Positions 13,215 to 19,023 of a stretch of DNA of 19,023 bases are shown here, one piece after another. The DNA is from CAYVQE01 sp964454005 (lineage in GTDB: Bacteria > Myxococcota > B64-G9): positions 1-19,023 of the forward strand of contig CAYVQE010000119.1 of NCBI GenBank assembly GCA_964454005.1, given 5' to 3'. Positions within the stretch are counted from its first letter, which is position 1. Each line of letters opens with the position of its first letter. The notes under the pieces were generated by a model, which did no database searches, was not told the DNA's origin, and was given only the letters and a program-made list of their open reading frames with translations. The position numbers and the translations under genes were made by a program.

Positions 13215-15677
13215 AGGCTGATGCTTTGGGTGGGGAACGACAACAGGTTTACTTGCGGCTTGTTCGCTCGGAAGACTGAAGCGTCCTATCTCCTCAGCGA
13301 GAAGATGCTCCAGCGGCCCCTTGCGCAACCCTTCGCAGACCTCTTCGGCAGTGCGGCTCTCACCATCACGGCGCAGGAAAACAAACTTCCTCTTGCTCCG
13401 ACAATCGAAAACCCAGGTCGTTCGCCTGTACTTGACCAGCCAGGGTCGCAGCAGCGGGAACTCGCCGAACGGTGTCAACAGCGTCGGCTTCCCGGCGGCC
13501 TTCAGTGCCCACTGGTCGAAACCGATGGCCCGGTGAAAACCCACAAGCGCTGAGAGTGCCTCACCAGCCCTTTCGATCATACCCTCCATCCGACGGCAAT
13601 CCAGTTCATGCTGAAAGCTGTTGCGCAATTGCCGAATAGCCCGCAAGGGCTCGATCTCGCCTGCGAGCCGGTCAAGCAGGGGCTCGCATGGGCTTCGCCA
13701 TTCGTCTCTGGTCAGCATGACTTCGATGTGGGCCATTGCGTTTTGCAGAAAATCATCGGGTGCCTGTCCGATCACGGCAGCGAGCGCAACTCGGATGACC
13801 TCGATGCTCCAGTTGTGGCACAGGCAGGTATCGAGGAGGGTATCGAACCCGTGAGGTTCATCGAAGAAAAAGGAATCGCCGATGACATCGAGATGAAGGT
13901 GCCGTTCTGAGACGGGAATGTCCTTTTCCGATGGCGGAAGGGCCATGCAGCTGGTGCTCTCCCCGAAAGGCGTGGTGCAGCGGATCCTCCTCTCCCCAGC
14001 ATCATACTTCAGCCACTTGAACGCCTCGCTCTCATGTTCTTCCAACGGGTAGGTTGCTCCGAGAATCTCGTCCAATTCTTCTGACCGCAGCCAATGGAAG
14101 GTCTCATCACCGCATGCATCGCGCCGGCCTTTGCGCTTGATGTGATGGCGGAAGGGCATCAATCCCATCCAGATCACAGCTTCGTGGATCTCATCACCAT
14201 CGTCGCACACGGCAAGGGCCGGAATGACCCCGCGGTACGGATAGTACAATTCGCGCAAGAGTTGCTCTCCGATCTCGAGTGCATTCGCTGCGGCACCCTG
14301 CTCGGGTGACCGCGATCGATCGCCCCCTCGGCCTTTGGCTGATCCCCTTGGGTGGAACAAGTGATTCCTGGCGGCAAGCAAACCCTCCAAGGGCTTCAGG
14401 AGTGCACTCTCCGCTGCGTCGACATTCTCCTGGTCGAAATAGCTCCGCAGCACATCGACCTTGTCGCCGAAGCCCAAATGGATGGCCCTGTCAACCTCGT
14501 CTTCCGAACTCTGTTCGTCCCACAGCAGGTCCATGGCATAGTCGCGGTCCACCTCGTAACGGTCCAACAAGACATGGCAGGCGACCTCGGCCATGCGAAC
14601 CAGCGCATCGATGCAACGCACCCAGTCTTTCTCGAGATACGCCGTCCGCGAAACCTCGCACCACTCGGCCATAGGCGTCGGCAGCTCGTGTATACGGGCG
14701 TGCAGCAAAGCACCGGGCCTGGAGTCTTCCAGATAAGGAAGGGCCGCTTGCCTTATCCCGGACGCTGTCTGTTGGTCTTCTTGTATCCTTTGATTTTTTT
14801 CGAGTCCGTCCATCTCCTCGGAATCCGAATAACCCAGTATTTGCCCCACAGGCTGGCTGCGCACATACCCGGCCACCCAGTGCAGCAGAGCGGACTCCGC
14901 AGATGCCTGCTCATCGGAACCGGCGCCAAAGGACCTACGGTATAGGTCGTACCAGTGCTCGACGGAGTTTGACCCACCGTAATTCAGGTCAGCGGTAATC
15001 AGGCCCGCGAGAAGGAATGGCTGCAGATCCTTCTCACAGGCCTCGTTTGCCAGCACCTCGAACCCGTTTGCGCGGAATCCGCCGGACCCGGTCAGCAGGA
15101 TATCGGCTTCCTTCAATTCCTTGCGGTGGCATGAGAGGATCCGGTACTCACCGGTTAGCAGCGAAGTGGGGCTGCCCAACGGACGGACGACGAGCAGCAG
15201 CTCGTGGTCAGGCCAAGGTTCAGGCTCGGGGATCTGGTCCAACCGCCTTGCGAAGAGCCTCGAGCCGTGTATGGTCTGGCCGCGATGAGGCCGCCCCGGC
15301 AAGAGGAACTCGAAAGTCGTGGGATCAACGCCATCTCTCCAGAAGACGCAGAGCCGAGGCTGTGGCACATCTCCGGCATCACGAGTGAATACTGCGATCG
15401 TCGAATCCCCGTAGTTGCAGATGATAGCCGGTGAAAACCCGACGATGCTCTCCCAGGTCCAGGGCTCTCCACCTTTCCACCCGGTGAGAATCGCCCGCGC
15501 CGAGCGCTTCGGTCGCTTTGGGGTGCAGGTGGCCAGATCGTCGGCCGCACCTTCTGCAAGCCCGTAGCTTTCGATGCGTTCGGCCACAGTCTTGCCGGGG
15601 TGGTTATCCCCACCCTTGTAGAATCGGTTCGAAAAGCCGCAGAAGCGAAGGAATGCGCCCAGGTCCGCTGTTCTCAT
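13206..15677 (-). CDS. Large protein with two HEPN-type RNxxxH motifs, candidate type III accessory ribonuclease
   Basis: This is an 823-residue protein that I do not recognise as a whole. Two separate helical regions each carry the R-N-x-x-x-H signature of HEPN ribonucleases: RNHLFH at 437-442 and RNSFQH at 685-690. HEPN active sites are normally built from two such motifs, so one chain could form a complete site, as in Cas13. The N-terminal 230 residues are mixed alpha/beta with no clear CARF motif. A beta-rich region lies between the HEPN regions, and a basic C-terminal part follows (about 740-823). The gene starts 39 nt after the small Cas gene, so it may belong to the cas transcript, but its ribosome-binding site is weak. 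G+C is about 57-60% in sampled lines, lower than its neighbours, which suggests separate acquisition. Confidence 0.75.
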   Translation of the reverse strand: MRTADLGAFLRFCGFSNRFYKGGDNHPGKTVAERIESYGLAEGAADDLATCTPKRPKRSARAILTGWKGGEPWTWESIVGFSPAIICNYGDSTIAVFTRDAGDVPQPRLCVFWRDGVDPTTFEFLLPGRPHRGQTIHGSRLFARRLDQIPEPEPWPDHELLLVVRPLGSPTSLLTGEYRILSCHRKELKEADILLTGSGGFRANGFEVLANEACEKDLQPFLLAGLITADLNYGGSNSVEHWYDLYRRSFGAGSDEQASAESALLHWVAGYVRSQPVGQILGYSDSEEMDGLEKNQRIQEDQQTASGIRQAALPYLEDSRPGALLHARIHELPTPMAEWCEVSRTAYLEKDWVRCIDALVRMAEVACHVLLDRYEVDRDYAMDLLWDEQSSEDEVDRAIHLGFGDKVDVLRSYFDQENVDAAESALLKPLEGLLAARNHLFHPRGSAKGRGGDRSRSPEQGAAANALEIGEQLLRELYYPYRGVIPALAVCDDGDEIHEAVIWMGLMPFRHHIKRKGRRDACGDETFHWLRSEELDEILGATYPLEEHESEAFKWLKYDAGERRIRCTTPFGESTSCMALPPSEKDIPVSERHLHLDVIGDSFFFDEPHGFDTLLDTCLCHNWSIEVIRVALAAVIGQAPDDFLQNAMAHIEVMLTRDEWRSPCEPLLDRLAGEIEPLRAIRQLRNSFQHELDCRRMEGMIERAGEALSALVGFHRAIGFDQWALKAAGKPTLLTPFGEFPLLRPWLVKYRRTTWVFDCRSKRKFVFLRRDGESRTAEEVCEGLRKGPLEHLLAEEIGRFSLPSEQAASKPVVVPHPKHQPRQ

Positions 15678-15716
15678 GGCCCGGCCCGGCTGGCGGTACG
15701 CCTTGCGTCCCGTGTG

Positions 15717-16127
15717 TCAGCGACGCCGGCCGGGGCCGCTGCGGGGTCGGTTCTGGTTGTGGCCGCCGGCGGAGCGGGAGGTCTCGATGCGCAGCATGCG
15801 CCCGAGCCAGCCGAAGCGCCACAGCACGACCGTGGCATAGCGGGTGTCCTGGGCCAGCTTGTTGAAGGTGTCCACCGCCAGCTCGGTGTAGGTGCGGGTG
15901 CGCCGGCTGCGGTTGCCCAGGTCGCGGGTGGTTCGCAGGGCACCGGCCAACTTCTTGGTTTTTTTCAGATCGTGGTAGGTCTCCAGGTGGGTGCGGATCT
16001 TGTTCAGCTCCGGGGTGAAGCCGGAGATGCGACCTTGCTCCTGCTCGATCTTCCTGGCCACCTGCTTGCCGATGGCCTGCACCTTGGAGAGCTCCTGCGC
16101 GATCTGCTTGGGGCTCATCTCGTTCAT
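15717..16127 (-). CDS. Small basic helical protein, putative Cas11-like small subunit
   Basis: This is a 136-residue protein predicted to be mostly helical (about 5-35, 38-70, 78-115) with a strongly basic C-terminus (RPRSGPGRRR). Its size, charge and place at the end of a run of RAMP genes fit the small subunit of a type III complex (Csm2/Cmr5, Cas11 class), which lines the crRNA-target duplex. Sequence identity to a known subunit is not evident, so the call rests on context. The ATG shares one base with the upstream stop (TGATG), indicating tight coupling. Confidence 0.55.
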   Translation of the reverse strand: MNEMSPKQIAQELSKVQAIGKQVARKIEQEQGRISGFTPELNKIRTHLETYHDLKKTKKLAGALRTTRDLGNRSRRTRTYTELAVDTFNKLAQDTRYATVVLWRFGWLGRMLRIETSRSAGGHNQNRPRSGPGRRR

Positions 16128-17065
16128 CACCAGCCGTCCTTGTGCATGGTCGAGCGCATCAGCGCCAGGGCCCGCTGCTGTTTCCCTTCGAGCCGCGCTT
16201 CGGCCTGCTGGCACAGCTCGAGGATCCAGCGCTCGAGCGCCTCGCCCTCGAGCGGCGCGGCCTTGGCCCCGCCACCGTAGCGGACCTTGGGGTCCATTTT
16301 CTTGAAGGCCAGCGGCACCAGCCGCACCGCGCCGATGCCGCCGTGCTTGCCGCCGCCGAAGCGCGGCGCGAACGAACGATCCAGGCCCATGCTCAGCAGC
16401 AGCAGCCCGATCTCCGCCTCGGTCGCGTTCTCGAACCACAGGCCGCCGTAGAGCTTGCTGCCCTTGGCCAGCACGCCGTAGAAGGTGTTCTTGACGTTCT
16501 CGATCTCCTTGTGCGGCCGGCCGTAGATGCGGCGGCCCTTCTCGAGCCGCGGCGGATAAGCGGTGGGCAGCTTGGTCAGACCGAAGGTGACCGGATCCCC
16601 GGGATCGTCGATGAACTCGTCGAAGCCGGCCCGGCCGAGATAGCCCAGGCTTCCGAACAGGCTGCAGGCCGGACACAGCTTGTTGGGCGGCGTGCAGTTT
16701 CCATCCAGCGGGCAGGACGAGCTCAGCGCCTCGTAGAGCGAGCGAATCGGCCCCTTGATGCCAGCGCCGGGCAGGCAGTCCCGGTTGCGGGCCGTGGAGA
16801 CGATGTCGAGGTACAGCCGGTTCTGATCGGGCAGCTCGTCCACCGTGCCGGTGCCCATGTGTACCGCGCCCAGCACCTCGGCCCGCAGCTCGAGCCGGCC
16901 GCTGAGCCGCTCGACCTGGAGGCGATCGTGCGCGACTGCCGATTCATTGCGCTCGACCTTCTCGGCCGGCAGGCCCTGGTAGTTGGCGGGAACGGTGTTG
17001 CCCCTGCCGCCGGGCCCCCTGCCGCCGGGTCGGCCGCTTCCCCTGCCGCGCGGCCCCGGGCTCAT
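16127..17065 (-). CDS. Type III CRISPR RAMP (Cas7-type) protein with four-cysteine insert and RG-rich N-terminus
   Basis: This is a 312-residue protein. The RAMP signature LPGAGIKGPIRS lies at 98-109. Cys118, Cys124, Cys131 and Cys134 (ending CPACSLFG) form a likely zinc-binding insert. A glycine-rich loop FGGGKHGGIGAVRL (236-249) is typical of RAMP folds. The first 23 residues are an RG-rich disordered tail. It is probably a backbone or end-cap subunit holding the crRNA. The start ATG overlaps the upstream stop by 4 nt (ATGA). The large open frame upstream to 17710 is a shadow over the next RAMP gene. Subunit name (Csm3, Csm5 or Cmr6-like) is not certain. Confidence 0.8.
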   Translation of the reverse strand: MSPGPRGRGSGRPGGRGPGGRGNTVPANYQGLPAEKVERNESAVAHDRLQVERLSGRLELRAEVLGAVHMGTGTVDELPDQNRLYLDIVSTARNRDCLPGAGIKGPIRSLYEALSSSCPLDGNCTPPNKLCPACSLFGSLGYLGRAGFDEFIDDPGDPVTFGLTKLPTAYPPRLEKGRRIYGRPHKEIENVKNTFYGVLAKGSKLYGGLWFENATEAEIGLLLLSMGLDRSFAPRFGGGKHGGIGAVRLVPLAFKKMDPKVRYGGGAKAAPLEGEALERWILELCQQAEARLEGKQQRALALMRSTMHKDGW

Positions 17066-18024
17066 GACGCGCCTCCGGCGGCCAGGTGCGGGTCGGCCAG
17101 GAAGGCCTGCCAGGGTGCGTCCAGGGCCTGCTCCAGAGCCGGGACATCGTCCTTCGCCAGCTCCAGGCGCGTGAACAGGCCGCGCAGGCCGGCCCGCTTC
17201 AGCAGCGCCTCGTCCAGCGGCGCGTGGTCCGCGTCCGGTGCGGCCAGGCCGTAGTCCCCCGCCAGCTTCGGCGCCAGCTTGCCGAGCCCCGGCAGGTGCG
17301 GGCCGGTCTGGCCGCCGGCCTTGGGCGCCCAGTCCAGCACCACCCGGTCGAGCGTGCAGCCGACCCGACCCATGCCGCGGCTCTTGCCCGAGCCGATGCG
17401 GATGAAGCCCTCGTCCAGGTCGCGCAGCACGTGCAGCAGCAGCCTGAGCTGCCAGAGCTGGAAGTTGACCAGGCTGATCTCGGTGTGGAAGCTGCCGCGC
17501 TCGAGCACCTCCATGTCGTACAGCGCCCCGCGCTTGGTGGCCCCGGTCTTGCGGTCGATGGCCACGCCGGTGCGGGTGCGCAGCCAGCCCAGCTTCTCCA
17601 CGGCCGCGAGCGCCTGCTCCTCGCCGGCGTCGGCCGGCCAGGGGTAGGCATCGGCGAACAGGCAGCGGCCGGCCGAGGTCATGGAGCCGAAGGTGCGGCA
17701 GGCGGCGCACTGAGATTTGTAGCGCTTCGCCCCGTTCGACTTCTTGTGCTCTTTCTGATTCATGCAGCCCGATTTGTCATTGAACAGGTCGCAGCACTTC
17801 CGACCCATGGCATGCAGGATGCGCTCGGCCTGGGAGCGGATCACGCCCTTGAGGCTGGCGCCGGGCAGGTAGACCGTCTCCACCCCCAGGCCGTGGGTGG
17901 TGCGCACCCACTCCAGGTCGGGATGGCTGGGGTCGATGTTGTACTGCCCGGAGCGGATCAGCACCGGCCCCCGGGGCTCGATGACCAGGTGGAGGCTGGC
18001 GCGGTTGGTCTGCAGCTTATGCAT
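17062..18024 (-). CDS. Type III CRISPR RAMP protein, Csm3/Csx7-like Cas7 backbone subunit
   Basis: This is a 320-residue protein. The signature YLPGASLKGVIRS lies at 52-64. A cysteine cluster (78, 79, 87, 106, 109; CAACRTFGS) probably binds zinc. FADAY (123-127), a RTGVAIDRKTG segment (151-161) and the glycine-rich loop IGSGKSRGMGRV (210-221) complete the Csm3 pattern. Asp36, in a stretch before the LPG motif, sits where Csm3/Cmr4 have the target-RNA-cleaving Asp, so it may cut bound target RNA. It overlaps the next gene by 4 nt and the previous one by 8 nt, forming a compact operon. Confidence 0.85.
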   Translation of the reverse strand: MHKLQTNRASLHLVIEPRGPVLIRSGQYNIDPSHPDLEWVRTTHGLGVETVYLPGASLKGVIRSQAERILHAMGRKCCDLFNDKSGCMNQKEHKKSNGAKRYKSQCAACRTFGSMTSAGRCLFADAYPWPADAGEEQALAAVEKLGWLRTRTGVAIDRKTGATKRGALYDMEVLERGSFHTEISLVNFQLWQLRLLLHVLRDLDEGFIRIGSGKSRGMGRVGCTLDRVVLDWAPKAGGQTGPHLPGLGKLAPKLAGDYGLAAPDADHAPLDEALLKRAGLRGLFTRLELAKDDVPALEQALDAPWQAFLADPHLAAGGAS

Positions 18025-18904
18025 GGTCGCCTCCCGCGATCAGCCGGCCGAGCTCGGCCAGGGCGTCTTCTCTGAACCGGGCCCAGTCCAGCGCGGCGCC
18101 TTTCTGGCCGGTCAACATGTCCACGGCGGTCTTTTCGCCCACGCTGTCGACGGTGATGTCGACCCGGCCCAGCCCGCGGCTGGCGAATCCGCCGATGCGG
18201 GCGTGGCCCTCCTTGAAGGCCTCGATGCCCGCCACCAGCAGCCCGGTGCTCAGCGGGTCCGGGTTGTCCAGCACGATTTCGAGCTTGAAGCGCGTGCCGG
18301 CCGGGACCACCTCGTAGTCGTACTTGCCGCCGTCCCTGGCGGTCAGGCTGTCGCGCTCGATGGCCACGCTGTCGCGCACCTCGATGGGCACCGTGTCGTC
18401 GTCCTGCTGCACCAACGGCAGGTCGGCGAACAGCACCCGGCCGCCCAGCTCGTTGTTGCCGAACAGCCGGCAGATCGAGCAGGAGTGCTGCCAGGCAACC
18501 TCGACGGGAAGGTCGCGATCCTCGGCGGCGCCGTTGCCGCCCAGGAGCAGCTTGGCCCAGTCCTTGTGCAGACAGGGCGAACCCGCATCTCGTTCCCCGC
18601 CCTGGTAGGCGCCGTTGCGCACATCGGCGAGCGGATCGCAGGCCCAGGGCTTCTCGGGCGGTTCGTTCATCCCCCACTCGTCCGGATCGATGGCCCCGCG
18701 CAGCATGGCCTCGACGGCCGAGCGCAGCGCGCCCTTGAAGCTGGAGCCGGGCAGGTAGGGCAGGCCGCGGCCGTCGCGCATGACCGGCAGGTCGGAGGCG
18801 GCGGTGTCGACCGCCCGGTCGGCGCCGACCCGCAGGCCGGTGCGGGCGATCAGCTCACCGCGCAAAAAGACTCGCTTCTCGATGGCGGACAGATCCTGGC
18901 TCAT
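18017..18904 (-). CDS. Type III CRISPR RAMP protein, Csm3-like Cas7 subunit
   Basis: This is a 295-residue protein. PYLPGSSFKGALRS (49-62) is the classic RAMP motif. CSICRLFGN (142-150) follows, with further cysteines at 89 and 111. FADLPL (159-164), RDSVAIERDS (177-186) and the glycine-rich loop IGGFASRGLGRV (237-248) match Csm3. Asp38, in SDLPVMRD just before the LPG motif, is at the position of the Csm3 catalytic Asp for target RNA cleavage. The start lies 10 nt after the stop of the partial upstream gene. Several Csm3-like genes side by side are common in III-D and related systems; the subtype is not decided here because Cas10 is outside the window. Confidence 0.85.
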   Translation of the reverse strand: MSQDLSAIEKRVFLRGELIARTGLRVGADRAVDTAASDLPVMRDGRGLPYLPGSSFKGALRSAVEAMLRGAIDPDEWGMNEPPEKPWACDPLADVRNGAYQGGERDAGSPCLHKDWAKLLLGGNGAAEDRDLPVEVAWQHSCSICRLFGNNELGGRVLFADLPLVQQDDDTVPIEVRDSVAIERDSLTARDGGKYDYEVVPAGTRFKLEIVLDNPDPLSTGLLVAGIEAFKEGHARIGGFASRGLGRVDITVDSVGEKTAVDMLTGQKGAALDWARFREDALAELGRLIAGGDHA

Positions 18905-18914
18905 GGCGGTGCCC

Positions 18915-19023
18915 CTATCTCGCTTCCATTTCTTTCTTGGGTACCTTCAAGAACATGTACTTCTTGCGCAGAAAGCCCAGGTACTGCACCGCCAGCCAGA
19001 CCTGCAGCTCGTCCTGGTCGGCG
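18915..19023 (-). CDS. C-terminal end of an upstream cas-operon gene (partial)
   Basis: The frame from the right edge of the window reads 35 residues to a TAG at 18915-18917, 10 nt before the first RAMP gene. The peptide contains hydrophobic and aromatic residues (QVWLAVQYLGFLRKKYMFLK) and ends in a basic, charged tail. The 5' end is outside the window. By position it should be another type III gene, such as a Cas10-related or small accessory protein, but the tail is not enough to name it. Confidence 0.55.
   Translation of the reverse strand, partial: ADQDELQVWLAVQYLGFLRKKYMFLKVPKKEMEAR

Noticed and set aside
13209..13553. Open frames on the plus strand within the dual-HEPN gene
   Set aside because: They are short, lack ribosome-binding sites and run antisense to a long frame with two conserved motifs.
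17066..17710. N-terminal extension of the third RAMP protein to 17710
   Set aside because: It overlaps the second RAMP gene in another frame and is Arg/Gly-rich; the ATGA overlap at 17065 gives the natural start.
1..19023. tRNA, rRNA, transposase, integrase or Cas1/Cas2/Cas10 genes
   Set aside because: I looked for their typical motifs in the translated frames and sequence and found none. The partial gene at the right edge is too short to assign to Cas10.

Overview
This GC-rich window (roughly 65-75% G+C by eye in most genes) looks like part of a defence island from a Gram-negative bacterium, probably a proteobacterium. That placement is an inference from the high GC, strong Shine-Dalgarno sites, a lipobox protein and a DUF697-type membrane protein. 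No taxonomic marker gene is present.

Right end (13206-19023, minus strand): part of a type III CRISPR-Cas operon. Reading leftwards there is the tail of an unidentified gene, three tightly overlapping RAMP/Cas7-type genes (18904-16127), a small basic helical protein that may be the Cas11-like small subunit, and an 823-residue protein with two RNxxxH HEPN-type ribonuclease motifs. Cas10, Cas1/Cas2 and a CRISPR array are not in the window.

Middle (5869-13170): two divergent groups. On the plus strand, three coupled genes encode a DUF697-like membrane protein, a protein with a PD-(D/E)xK-like signature, and an NlpC/P60 peptidase with an N-terminal membrane anchor. On the minus strand are a 562-residue membrane protein ending in another RNxxxH motif, a tiny glycine-zipper membrane protein, a TPR protein, and two further small membrane proteins. 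Heptamer-based repeats in opposite orientation flank the 562-residue gene.

Left end (163-5711, minus strand): four genes that appear to form one unit. They are an ECF-type sigma factor (GTG start), a PIN/NYN-nuclease-like protein, a 606-residue protein of unknown function, and a protein joining a Lon-type Ser-Lys protease domain to a C-terminal CARF domain. A candidate attenuator lies between the second and third genes.

The most interesting reading combines the two ends. Type III Cas10 makes cyclic oligoadenylate when it detects target RNA, and CARF domains bind it. A CARF-gated Lon protease encoded with an ECF sigma factor suggests a signal to proteolysis to transcription pathway. It would be analogous to the described CalpL-CalpT-CalpS system (SAVED-Lon, anti-sigma, sigma), but with a CARF sensor and a different, unrecognised putative target. 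The genes and motifs are seen directly; the pathway is inferred.
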